Source of the DNA: Actinomadura sp. NBRC 104412
GTDB lineage: Bacteria > Actinomycetota > Actinomycetes > Streptosporangiales > Streptosporangiaceae
DNA length: 64,000 bases
Reading direction: 5' to 3'
Assembly (NCBI RefSeq): GCF_030269515.1
Contig: NZ_BSTM01000002.1
Coordinates: forward strand, 310,001-374,000
Shown: piece by piece, positions 38,996 to 46,604 of the stretch
Layout: the number at the start of each line of letters is the position of its first letter
Numbering within the stretch: the stretch's first letter is position 1
Made by a program: the position numbers and the translations under genes
The notes under the pieces: model-generated
What the model saw: only the letters and a program-made list of their open reading frames with translations
What the model was told of the DNA's origin: nothing
Database searches by the model: none

Positions 38996-39772
38996 CTAGT
39001 CCGGGACGTCGGGCAGGGCGGCCTCGATGCAGTCCAGCACGCGTTCCAGGCCGTAGCGGAACGCCGCGTCGAAGCCCATGTGGGGCTGGCGGGCGTCCTT
39101 GACGATGCGGGTGAACATGGGGTGCTCCCCGCTCTCGACGAGCCGGCGGACGTAGGGGCTGGTGCGGAACATCCACTTCTCCCTGCTCATGCCGCTGCGC
39201 CGCTGCTCGTCCCGCCAGCCCAGCTCCTGGCGGACGCTGTTGTCCACGTAGCCGTTCACCAGGCCGACCAGGACGAGGATGTCGTCGATCGGGATCCCCA
39301 CGTCCAGCGCGCCCGCCGAGAACTCCACCGTCCGCAGCGCGTTGGGGCCGAAGGAGGGGTGGGCGCGGTCGGCCTCGGAGAACCAGGGGTGGCGCAGCCG
39401 CATGGCGCGGTTGCGCTCGGCGAGCAGGGTGAGGTCGGCGCGCCAGTCGCCCGAGGGCCGCTCCGGCAGGTCCAGCTCGCCGAGCACGTGGTCGATCATG
39501 AGCTCGATCAGGTCGTCGCGGCTGGGCACGTACCGGTACAGCGACATAGCGCCTGTGCCGATCTCGGCGGCGATCCGGCGCATGGACGCGGCGTCCAGGC
39601 CCTCGGCGTCGGCGATGCGCACCGCGGCCTGGGTGATCTGCCCCCGGCTGTAGGCCGGGCGCGGCCCCCTGGCGGGCCTCTCGGGCAGCATCCAGATGCT
39701 CACGTGCTCGTCCGCGCCGCCGTCCCGATCCGCGGTCTCGTGGCTGTTCTCGGGGCCGCTCTCGTCGCTCAC
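38996..39772 (-). CDS. TetR-family regulator of the first DrrAB module
   Basis: A 258-residue TetR protein: HTH near residues 42-95 (YSRGQITQAAVRIADAEGLD, GTGAMSLYRYVPSRDDLIEL) and a TetR_C ligand domain. I chose GTG 39772 because a strong GAGGAGGTGA lies seven bases upstream; an in-frame extension to 39850 would overlap the divergent promoter. It is divergent from the DrrA-like gene with duplicated 20-bp elements between them, and resembles the TetR at 47695, which accompanies a similar pump. Confidence 0.87.
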   Translation of the reverse strand: MSDESGPENSHETADRDGGADEHVSIWMLPERPARGPRPAYSRGQITQAAVRIADAEGLDAASMRRIAAEIGTGAMSLYRYVPSRDDLIELMIDHVLGELDLPERPSGDWRADLTLLAERNRAMRLRHPWFSEADRAHPSFGPNALRTVEFSAGALDVGIPIDDILVLVGLVNGYVDNSVRQELGWRDEQRRSGMSREKWMFRTSPYVRRLVESGEHPMFTRIVKDARQPHMGFDAAFRYGLERVLDCIEAALPDVPD

Positions 39773-39801
39773 TCCCGTCACCTCCTCACCGCATCCTAGT
39801 T

Positions 39802-39862
39802 GCGTACATCGTACCCAGTTGCTTAGGCTGTCGGCACTGACCGCGTACAACGTACTCAGTTG
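39802..39862. promoter_or_regulatory. Duplicated 20-bp elements in the divergent TetR/DrrA promoter
   Basis: GCGTACATCGTACCCAGTTG (39802-39821) and GCGTACAACGTACTCAGTTG (39843-39862) differ at two positions and are 41 bp apart, about four helical turns. Each contains GTAC-N3-GTAC. They probably bind two TetR dimers and contain or border the -10 elements of both genes. Confidence 0.65.
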
Positions 39863-39870
39863 GAGGGGTG

Positions 39871-40887
39871 ATGGGGGAGAGCGCGGAGCCGATCGTGGTG
39901 GCCGAGGGCCTCCACAAGAGCTTCGGTGAGACCCGCGCGCTGCGCGGGGTGGACCTGGCGGTGCCCGCGGGCACGGTGTGCGGGGTGCTGGGTCCCAACG
40001 GCGCCGGGAAGACGACGCTGATCCGGATCCTGGCGACGCTGTCCGACCCGGACGCCGGAACCGCCAGGATCGCCGGGCACGACGTCGTGCGCGAGGCGGG
40101 GCGGGTGCGGGAGCTGATCGGCCTGGCCGGGCAGTACGCGGCCGTGGACGAGAAGCTGACCGGGCGCGACAACCTGCGCATGTTCGGGCGGCTGTACCAC
40201 CTGCCGCGGGCCGGGGCGCGGCGCCGCGCCGACGAGCTGCTGGAGCGGTTCGGGCTGATGGAGGCGGCCGACCGGCAGGTGGCCGGGTACTCCGGCGGCA
40301 TGCGGCGGCGGCTCGATCTGATCACCAGCCTGATCCTGCGTCCCCGGGTGCTGTTCCTGGACGAGCCCACCACGGGGCTCGACCCGCGCAGCCGCAGCGA
40401 GATCTGGGAGGCGATCAGGGAGCTGGTCGCCGACGGCACCACCGTCCTGCTGACCACGCAGTACCTGGACGAGGCCGATCAGCTGGCCGGCGCGATCGTG
40501 GTGGTCGACCACGGCCGGGTCATCGCGGAGGGCACGCCCGACGCGCTCAAGGCGGGCATCGGCGACCGGCTGGACGTGGCGCTGGAGGACGACGCGCAGG
40601 TGCCGCTGGCGGCGCGCGTGCTGGGCGGCCTGACCGGCGGGGAGCCGGAGGCCGGCGGCGAGCCGGGCCGCCTCAGCGTCGCGCTGCGGCGCGACGGGGT
40701 GCGGCTGGCCGATGTGGTGCGGGAACTGGACGGGGCGGGGGTCGCCGCCGCCGACGTCGGGCTGCGCCGCCCCACCTTGGACGAGGTGTTCCTGCATCTG
40801 ACCGGTCATCGCGCCACCGCCGTCCCCGGGAGGAACGGCGGGGCGGCGGGCGAGCGGGCAGGCGAGAAGGTCAAGGAGGGTGTGTGA
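39871..40887 (+). CDS. DrrA-type ABC transporter ATP-binding protein (module 1)
   Basis: A 338-residue ATPase of the daunorubicin-resistance DrrA/CcmA group: Walker A GPNGAGKTT (41-49), the family-typical GLAGQYAAVDEKLTGRDNL, signature YSGGMRRRLDL, Walker [14 protein letters not shown] and LTTQYLDEADQLA, with C-terminal RRPTLDEVFLHLTG. GGAGG precedes ATG 39871. The stop overlaps the permease ATG. Together they form a drug exporter. Confidence 0.92.
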   Translation: MGESAEPIVVAEGLHKSFGETRALRGVDLAVPAGTVCGVLGPNGAGKTTLIRILATLSDPDAGTARIAGHDVVREAGRVRELIGLAGQYAAVDEKLTGRDNLRMFGRLYHLPRAGARRRADELLERFGLMEAADRQVAGYSGGMRRRLDLITSLILRPRVLFLDEPTTGLDPRSRSEIWEAIRELVADGTTVLLTTQYLDEADQLAGAIVVVDHGRVIAEGTPDALKAGIGDRLDVALEDDAQVPLAARVLGGLTGGEPEAGGEPGRLSVALRRDGVRLADVVRELDGAGVAAADVGLRRPTLDEVFLHLTGHRATAVPGRNGGAAGERAGEKVKEGV

Positions 40888-41720
40888 TGGCCGCGACGCA
40901 GGCGGTGGGCGGCCTGTCCGCGCTGGGGCGGATGCGCTGGACGCTGGCCGACGGGTTCACCCTGGTCGGCCGTGAGCTGAGCCGGCTGCGGCGCGAGCCC
41001 GGCCAGCTGATCGCGTCGCTGATCTTCCCGGCGGTGATGGTCGTGCTGTTCGGGTACGTGTTCGGCAGCGCGATCGCGGTGCCCGGCGGCGGGAACTACC
41101 GCGAGTACCTGATGCCGGGCCTGTTCGCGATGGTGACCTTCTCCTCGGTCATGGCGATGACGATGAAGGTGGCCACCGACGCCTCCAAGGGCGTGATGGA
41201 CCGGTTCCGGTCGATGCCGATGGCGCGGTCGGCGGTGCCGTTCGGGCAGACCGGCGCCGACATCCTGACCGGTCTCCTCGGCCTGGGGCTCATGGCGGTG
41301 GCGGGCCTGCTGGTCGGGTGGCGGGCGCACCGTGGCGTGCTGCCGACGGTGGAGGCGTTCGCGCTGTTGTGCCTGATGCGGTACGCGGTGAGCTGGGTGG
41401 GCTGCTACCTGGGCCTGGTGGTGAAGGACGAGCAGACCGCCGACCAGATGGTCCCGCTGCTCCTGCCGTTCACCATGCTGTCGAACTCGTTCGTGCCGAC
41501 CGACGGGATGCCGGGCTGGCTGCGGTTGGTCGCCGACTGGAATCCGGTGAGCGCCATGACGGCGGCGGCGCGGCGGCTGTTCGGCAACCCGAACGTGGCG
41601 TCGGGGGACGTGCCCTGGCCCGTCGCGCATCCCGTGGCCGGTGTGCTGCTGTGGTCGGCGGTGCTGCTGGTGGTGTTCGTGCCGTTGTCGATCCGCACGT
41701 ACCGGCGCAAGGGACGCTGA
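40887..41720 (+). CDS. DrrB-type ABC-2 permease (module 1)
   Basis: A 277-residue permease with six hydrophobic segments. DrrB features are PAVMVVLFGYVFGSAI, YLMPGLFAMVTFSS, KGVMDRFRSMPMARSAV and the late SNSFVPTDGMPGWLRLVADW. AAGGAGGG lies seven bases before ATG 40887, whose A is shared with the DrrA stop. It pairs with the ATPase upstream to pump a drug or metabolite out across the membrane. Confidence 0.92.
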   Translation: MAATQAVGGLSALGRMRWTLADGFTLVGRELSRLRREPGQLIASLIFPAVMVVLFGYVFGSAIAVPGGGNYREYLMPGLFAMVTFSSVMAMTMKVATDASKGVMDRFRSMPMARSAVPFGQTGADILTGLLGLGLMAVAGLLVGWRAHRGVLPTVEAFALLCLMRYAVSWVGCYLGLVVKDEQTADQMVPLLLPFTMLSNSFVPTDGMPGWLRLVADWNPVSAMTAAARRLFGNPNVASGDVPWPVAHPVAGVLLWSAVLLVVFVPLSIRTYRRKGR

Positions 41721-41806
41721 CGGGCGTGCCGCCCCGGGCGGGCGGGAAGGGCGCGGCCGTCCCCGCGCCGCCCGGGGCCGGTGCCGGTGCCGGGCCGGTA
41801 CCGGTG

Positions 41807-42328
41807 TCAGACGCCGAAGGGCGCCGCGTACCGGATCGTCCCGGACGGCACATCGCCCGCGCCGCCCGGGTCGTCGAGGGTGAGGGCCATCAGTGCCTCG
41901 TCGGGCGCCTCGAACGGCGCCCGGATCCCCAGCCGGGATGCCGGGGCGAAACCGAACCTGGGGTAGTAGCCCGGATGCCCGAGAACGACCACCAGCCGCT
42001 CGCCCCGTTCACCGGCGGCCCGCAGCGCGGCGCGCGTGACGGCGCCGCCCGCGCCCTGTCCCTGGTACGCGGGCCGTACCGCCACCGGGGCCAGGGCGAG
42101 CGCGGGCTCGCCGCCGACCGTGCAGCGGGTCAGCAGCGCGTACGCGGCGATGCGGCCGGTGGGGGCCTGGGCCACCCAGGACAGGCCGGGCAGCCAGGCG
42201 GCGTCGCGGCGCAGGGCGTCGACCAGGTCGGCCTCTTCGGCGGTGGGGAAGGCGGCCAGCAGGACCCAGCGCACCGCGGGGGCGTCCGCCGGGGTCTCCG
42301 GGCGGGTCCGCCAGGAGGGCGGCGTCAC
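41807..42328 (-). CDS. GNAT-family N-acetyltransferase (YhbS-like)
   Basis: A 173-residue acetyltransferase of the YhbS/COG3153 type: VRPAYQGQGAGGAVTRAALR is the acetyl-CoA motif and VVVLGHPGYYPRFGFAPASR is the typical late block. It starts with GTG overlapping the stop of rsgA (GTGA), so it is co-translated with the ribosome-assembly GTPase. The acceptor is unknown. Confidence 0.88.
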   Translation of the reverse strand: MTPPSWRTRPETPADAPAVRWVLLAAFPTAEEADLVDALRRDAAWLPGLSWVAQAPTGRIAAYALLTRCTVGGEPALALAPVAVRPAYQGQGAGGAVTRAALRAAGERGERLVVVLGHPGYYPRFGFAPASRLGIRAPFEAPDEALMALTLDDPGGAGDVPSGTIRYAAPFGV

Positions 42329-43404
42329 CGCCTCTTCCCCTTGATCTGGTAGCTCTGCCGCAGCGAGCGGGTGATCTCCCGGCGGCGGCGGGACCGTTCG
42401 GCGCGCAGCCGCGCGTCGCCGCGGGAGGCGGCCCATGCGTTCTCGCGCAGCAGTTTGCGGTAGGCGTCCAGCCTGCGCGCGGGCAGGGCGCCGTCCTCGA
42501 TGGCCGCCAGCACCGCGCATCCGGGCTCGGTGGCGTGGGCGCAGTCGGCGAAGCGGCATCGCCCGGCCAGTTCCTCCACGTCGGCGAAGACCTGCCGGAT
42601 GCCCTCGCCGGCGTCGAACAGGCCGATGCCGCGCAGGCCGGGGGTGTCGATCAGCACGCCGCCGCCGGGCAGCGGCAGCAGTTCGCGGCGGACGGTGGTG
42701 TGCCGTCCCCGGCCGTCGGTCTCGCGCACGGCGCCGGTGGCAAGGTGGTCGGCGCCGAGCAGGGCGTTGCCGAGGGTGGACTTGCCCGCGCCGGACGGGC
42801 CGATCAGCGCGATGGTGCCGGTGAGCGCCGCGGTGACCGCGTCCATGCCGGTTCCGGTGGAGGCGCTGCAGGGCACCACGTCCACGCCGGGTGCGGCCGC
42901 GGCGGTCTGGGCGGTCAGCGCGGCCTCGGCGGCGGGATCGGCCAGCAGGTCGGACTTGGTCAGGACGATCACGGGCCGGGCGCCGCTCTCCCAGGCCAGG
43001 GCGAGCAGCCGTTCGACGCGTCCGGCGGCGAAGCGGGCGGTCAGCGACAGCGTGACCGCGACGGTGTCGATGTTGGCGGCCAGCACCTGGCCGTGCGAGT
43101 CGCGGGAGGCGGTGGCCCGCACCAGGGCGGTGCGGCGGGGCAGCAGCGCGGTGATCGCGGGCCGTTCCCCGGCGCTCAGGGCCGCCCAGTCCCCCGTGCA
43201 GGGACCCTGCGTCGGGTCGGGCGAGGCCACGGGCGCGGTGTCGGCCCGTACGGGGCCGGTCTCGGTGATCGCGTCGCACCGGCCGCGGTCGACGGCGGCG
43301 ACGCGGGCGGGTATCAGCCCCGTCGCGCGGTACGGGGCGAAGGCGTGTTCGAGGTCCCCGTTCCAGCCATAGGCGGACAGGGTGTGCGAAGGAGAAGAGG
43401 TCAA
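42325..43404 (-). CDS. rsgA: Ribosome small-subunit-dependent GTPase A
   Basis: A 359-residue circularly permuted GTPase that helps 30S subunit maturation. The G motifs occur in the permuted order: G4 TKSD (149-152), G1 GPSGAGKST (202-210), G3 DTPGLRG (253-259). The zinc motif follows with C283, C288, H290 and C296, then a basic C-terminal helix. The N-terminal OB-fold is recognisable (ARVAAVDRGRCDAI). It starts at a TTG (43404) with only a weak ribosome site, which makes control by the upstream leader peptide plausible. Confidence 0.93.
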   Translation of the reverse strand: MTSSPSHTLSAYGWNGDLEHAFAPYRATGLIPARVAAVDRGRCDAITETGPVRADTAPVASPDPTQGPCTGDWAALSAGERPAITALLPRRTALVRATASRDSHGQVLAANIDTVAVTLSLTARFAAGRVERLLALAWESGARPVIVLTKSDLLADPAAEAALTAQTAAAAPGVDVVPCSASTGTGMDAVTAALTGTIALIGPSGAGKSTLGNALLGADHLATGAVRETDGRGRHTTVRRELLPLPGGGVLIDTPGLRGIGLFDAGEGIRQVFADVEELAGRCRFADCAHATEPGCAVLAAIEDGALPARRLDAYRKLLRENAWAASRGDARLRAERSRRRREITRSLRQSYQIKGKRR

Positions 43405-43425
43405 CGTGGGAACCCTTGCGTGAAG

Positions 43426-43463
43426 GGGCCCGCCGACCGCGCTCTGGGGTCAGCCGCGGGCCC
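43426..43463 (-). promoter_or_regulatory. Hairpin between leader peptide and rsgA
   Basis: GGGCCCGC (43426-43433) and GCGGGCCC (43456-43463) are fully complementary with a 22-base loop. The hairpin overlaps the last codons and stop of the leader peptide, an arrangement typical of translational or transcriptional attenuators. Confidence 0.4.
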
Positions 43464-43518
43464 GGGAGAAGAGGATGGCCGGAGTGCTGCGCGCAGCAGC
43501 CATCACCGCGACGGCCAT
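43450..43518 (-). CDS. Possible 22-residue leader peptide upstream of rsgA
   Basis: An ATG at 43518 has an unusually strong ribosome site (GGGGAGGTGA) about six bases upstream and opens a 22-codon frame, MAVAVMAAARSTPAILFSRA plus RG. The stop lies 45 bases before the rsgA TTG start and inside a strong hairpin. The peptide does not match a family I know. It may sense ribosome state and control rsgA; alternatively it is a remnant start. Confidence 0.45.
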   Translation of the reverse strand: MAVAVMAAARSTPAILFSRARG

Positions 43519-43651
43519 GCGTCTCACCTCCCCTGGGTCGAGCTTCCCGGTTCAAGGGCCTGTTCCGGTTCACCCTACGGCAGGCCCGGGCCGTCCGCCA
43601 CCGCGATGTCGCGGGGCCTCGGCCGGAAACTCTTCGGGCGCCTCGGCGGTT

Positions 43652-44959
43652 ATGGTGATTGAGAACTATCTCGACCGTCGTGGGGGCGAGGCCGTGGACG
43701 AGCCAGAGCAGCAGTCAGCCCAGCAGCCGGACCGGCGCCTGGACGAGCGGCCGGACGGGCGGCGGGACGGGCGGGGCGTGGTCGTTCCGCTGGAGCCGCG
43801 GGTCCCCGGGCCGGGCGGTCCGCTGGCGGCCAGGCTGGACCGGGCCGCGGCCGAGCGGATGGAGGAGCTGTGGGCCGAGCTCGCCCCGGCGGCCGCCGAG
43901 GCCGCGCGGCTGGCCGGGACGATGTCGGAGCCGGTGCGCCGGGCGGCCTCCGACGCGGCCGGGCGCGCCGCCGCCACGATCGTGGAGCAGATCTCCGGCA
44001 CGCCGGTGATGCGGGCGGTGGAGCAGGCCGCGCGTGAGGCGGCGGTGCGCGTCGCCACCGGCGCGGCGGAGAGGGCGGTGCTGGAGGCGCGCACGGCGGC
44101 CGAGTCCAGCGCGGTGGCGGGTGCCGCCCTGGAGGCCACGACCACCGCCATGACGATCGCGGGGCAGGCCGCCTCGCACCCGATGGCGGTCGCCGCCGCG
44201 CGCCTGGCCGCGCGGCATCCGCTGACGCGTGCGGCCACCGCGACCGCGCTGGAGGTGGCGGGCCGTACGGTGACCGCCCCGCTGGTGCGGGAGGCGACCA
44301 GGATCGTGGCGGACTCGGTGATCGACACGGTGGCGGGGGTGGCCGCGGACGTGGCGATGGACGTGGGGCGCGAGGTGGTGTTCCGCGTCGTCCGCGACAC
44401 GGCGCGTGACACGGCGCGGGAGCTGGCCGCCACCGCGGGGGCGCGGGCCCGGGAGGCCGCCGCGGTGTCGCCGGTCACCGCCGCGGCGGCCGCGGCCGCG
44501 GCGGGGCTGGCCACCGAGATCGCCGCGAGCGAGGGCTTGCGCGGCACCGTCCGTTCGGCCGGTGGGCTGCTGTCGGCCGTGGCGGGCAGCGCCGTCGCCC
44601 GTACGGCCCGTGACCTGGCGGGGCGGGCCGCCGCGACCGCGATCGAGGCGGTGCTGGCCGAGCTGATCCGCGAGGCGCTGCGGCTGGCGATGAAGGACGC
44701 GCTGCGCGAGCTGGTCGTGGACGCGGCCCGCGAGGTGGTCGTCGATGTCACCAAGAGCACCTGGACGGCGGCGACGGCCCGCCCGGTGCCGCGTCCCGCC
44801 GAGACCGAGGTGGCCGAGGCCGGTGAGGCGATCACGTCGTTGACCGGGCTGCTCGGCCGGGCCGCCCGCGCCACCGCGGGGCTGGTGGAGTCGGGGCCGG
44901 ACCGCGATGACCCGTGGGCGTCGGCGATCCGCGACGACGCACCCTCCGGCGGTGCGTGA
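43652..44959 (+). CDS. Alanine-rich helical protein of unknown function
   Basis: A 435-residue protein I do not recognise. After a charged, Asp/Arg/Gln-rich N-terminus (residues 8-45) it is almost wholly Ala/Arg/Val/Glu/Thr helix, with loosely repeated units such as AREAAVRVATGAAERAVLEA, RVVRDTARDTARELAATAGA and DALRELVVDAAREVVVDVTK. No cysteine and no membrane-length hydrophobic run are seen. The pattern suggests amphipathic helices that may coat a surface or stack like group-3 LEA or apolipoprotein-like proteins; this is inference. The start may be ATG 43652 or GTG 43694. Confidence 0.6.
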   Translation: MVIENYLDRRGGEAVDEPEQQSAQQPDRRLDERPDGRRDGRGVVVPLEPRVPGPGGPLAARLDRAAAERMEELWAELAPAAAEAARLAGTMSEPVRRAASDAAGRAAATIVEQISGTPVMRAVEQAAREAAVRVATGAAERAVLEARTAAESSAVAGAALEATTTAMTIAGQAASHPMAVAAARLAARHPLTRAATATALEVAGRTVTAPLVREATRIVADSVIDTVAGVAADVAMDVGREVVFRVVRDTARDTARELAATAGARAREAAAVSPVTAAAAAAAAGLATEIAASEGLRGTVRSAGGLLSAVAGSAVARTARDLAGRAAATAIEAVLAELIREALRLAMKDALRELVVDAAREVVVDVTKSTWTAATARPVPRPAETEVAEAGEAITSLTGLLGRAARATAGLVESGPDRDDPWASAIRDDAPSGGA

Positions 44960-45025
44960 CACTGGTGACGAGGGGGCCGGAAGGCCAGGGCTCACGGTGA
45001 GAACCAGCACGGAAGGGGCGGGCGC

Positions 45026-45325
45026 ATGGCCGAGCTGCTCGATGACGCCGCGATCACCGGCCGGCTCGAGGGGCTGCCGGGCTGGACGCGGGACGGCGGG
45101 GTGATCCGGCGGCGGGTGACGGCGCCTTCGTTCATGGCGGGGATCGAGCTGGTGCGGGAGGTGGCGCGGGCGGCCGAGGACGCCGATCACCATCCCGACA
45201 TCGACATCCGCTGGCGGACGGTGACCTTCGCGTTGTCCACGCACAGCGCGGGCGGGCTGACGGGCAAGGACTTCGACCTGGCCGGGCGGATCGATGAGAT
45301 CGCCTCCCGGCACGGCGCCGAGTAG
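45026..45325 (+). CDS. 4a-hydroxytetrahydrobiopterin dehydratase
   Basis: A 99-residue pterin-4a-carbinolamine dehydratase (PhhB family). The active-site pattern is intact: EDADHHPDIDIRWRTVTFAL then STHSAGGLTGKDFDLA, with the His-His-Pro and the later Thr-His. It recycles the pterin cofactor of aromatic amino acid hydroxylases, or acts in molybdopterin-related chemistry when no hydroxylase is present; none is seen in this window. GGAAGGGGCGGGCGC precedes the ATG. Confidence 0.92.
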   Translation: MAELLDDAAITGRLEGLPGWTRDGGVIRRRVTAPSFMAGIELVREVARAAEDADHHPDIDIRWRTVTFALSTHSAGGLTGKDFDLAGRIDEIASRHGAE

Positions 45326-45351
45326 GCCGGGCCGGCGGCCGGGGACCCGCG

Positions 45352-46071
45352 ATGGCGGTGCAGGTCGCGGTGTGCGGTCCGGGTGAGTGCACCGCGGACG
45401 AGCGGGCCGCCGCGCATGAGACGGGCAGGTTGCTGGCCGGGCGCGGCGCCGTGGTGGTGTGCGGCGGCTACGGCGGTGTGATGGCGGCGGTGGCGGCCGG
45501 GGCGCGGTCGGCGGGCGGCGTGGTGGTGGGGGTGCTGTCGGGCGCCGACCGTAGCGGCGCGGCGCCCGACCTGACCGTGGCGCTGCCGACCGGGCTGGGC
45601 CAGGCCCGCAACGCGGTGATCGTCAACTCGGCGGACGCGGTGATCGTGGTGGGCGGGTCGTGGGGGACGCTGTCGGAGCTGGCGCTGGCGATGCGGCGCG
45701 GCGGCGTCCCGGTGGTGGGGCTGGGCGGGTGGCGGGTGCTGGACGCCTCCGGCCGCCCGCCGCCCGGCGTCCGGTACGCCGCCGACCCGGCGGAGGCGGT
45801 CGCGCTGACCGGCCTGTGGGTGGGGACCGGCCGTGGCGGTGGCGGGCGGGGTCAGCGGGTGCGGCGCCGGAACAGGGGGCCTGAGAACGCGGCGGCGGCC
45901 AGCAGCAGCCCGGCGCACCAGGCGAGCGCGACGGCGGGGCGGGTGCCGACGGGCTGGTCGAGCAGGAGCCCGCGGACGCTCTCGATGATCGGGGTGGCGG
46001 GCTGGTTGCGGGCGAAGCCGTGCAGCCAGCCCGGCATGGTGTGGATGGGGACGAACGCGCTGCTGGGGTAG
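45352..46071 (+). CDS. LOG/TIGR00725-like protein with a run-on C-terminus
   Basis: Residues 1-160 match the TIGR00725/lysine-decarboxylase-like (LOG) group: VAVCGPGECTADERAAAHET, GAVVVCGGYGGVMAAVAAGA and GSWGTLSELALAMRRG with the conserved PGGxGT-like region changed to GGSWGT. Family members usually end near residue 160 (here ALTGLWVGTG). This frame instead continues about 75 low-complexity residues to 46071, antisense to the ABC permease gene by 220 bases. The natural stop may have been lost, or the tail is real but unstructured. Confidence 0.75.
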   Translation: MAVQVAVCGPGECTADERAAAHETGRLLAGRGAVVVCGGYGGVMAAVAAGARSAGGVVVGVLSGADRSGAAPDLTVALPTGLGQARNAVIVNSADAVIVVGGSWGTLSELALAMRRGGVPVVGLGGWRVLDASGRPPPGVRYAADPAEAVALTGLWVGTGRGGGGRGQRVRRRNRGPENAAAASSSPAHQASATAGRVPTGWSSRSPRTLSMIGVAGWLRAKPCSQPGMVWMGTNALLG

Positions 46072-46604
46072 GGCAGGAACAGCACGAAGAAGGTGAACCC
46101 GCCGGCGGCCTCGGCGGTGCGGGCCAGCAGCCCGACCATGGCCGACACCGCCGACATGGCGACGATGAACGCGGTGATCAGGCCGAGAGCGGCGGCCCAT
46201 CGCAGCGCCCCGGCGCCGGGGCGGAAGCCGATGGCGAAGGCGACGGCGAAGACGATGGCGACCGAGCCGAGGTTGCGCAGGGTGCCGGCGGTGATGTGGC
46301 CGGACAGCAGGAGCCTGCCGCCGATGTCCATGGAGCGGAACCGGTCGACGATGCCCTCGTTGAGGTCGGCGGCGACGGCCACGGCGGTCATGGACGCGCC
46401 GTAGGCGGCGCACAGCATCAGCACGCCGGGCACGGCGTAGGTGACGTAGTCGGTGCCGGTGTCGATGGCGCCGCCGAACAGGTAGACGAACAGCAGCAGC
46501 ACCATGACGGGCAGCAGCAGCGCGGTGAGCAGCGAGTCGACGTTGCGGAAGGTCATGCGCAGGCTGCGGCCGGTCAGGACGGGCCAGGCGGCGAGTTCAG
46601 GCAA
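45852..46604 (-). CDS. DrrB-type ABC-2 permease (module 2)
   Basis: A 250-residue permease with six hydrophobic segments: PVMVLLLFVYLFGGAI, YAVPGVLMLCAAYGASMT, EGIVDRFRSMDIGGRLLL and FVPIHTMPGWLHGFARNQPA. It overlaps the 3' end of its ATPase gene by 8 bases and forms a DrrAB-like exporter. Its own 3' 220 bases overlap the run-on end of the convergent LOG-like frame. Similar in plan but not in close sequence to the permease at 40887. Confidence 0.9.
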   Translation of the reverse strand: MPELAAWPVLTGRSLRMTFRNVDSLLTALLLPVMVLLLFVYLFGGAIDTGTDYVTYAVPGVLMLCAAYGASMTAVAVAADLNEGIVDRFRSMDIGGRLLLSGHITAGTLRNLGSVAIVFAVAFAIGFRPGAGALRWAAALGLITAFIVAMSAVSAMVGLLARTAEAAGGFTFFVLFLPYPSSAFVPIHTMPGWLHGFARNQPATPIIESVRGLLLDQPVGTRPAVALAWCAGLLLAAAAFSGPLFRRRTR

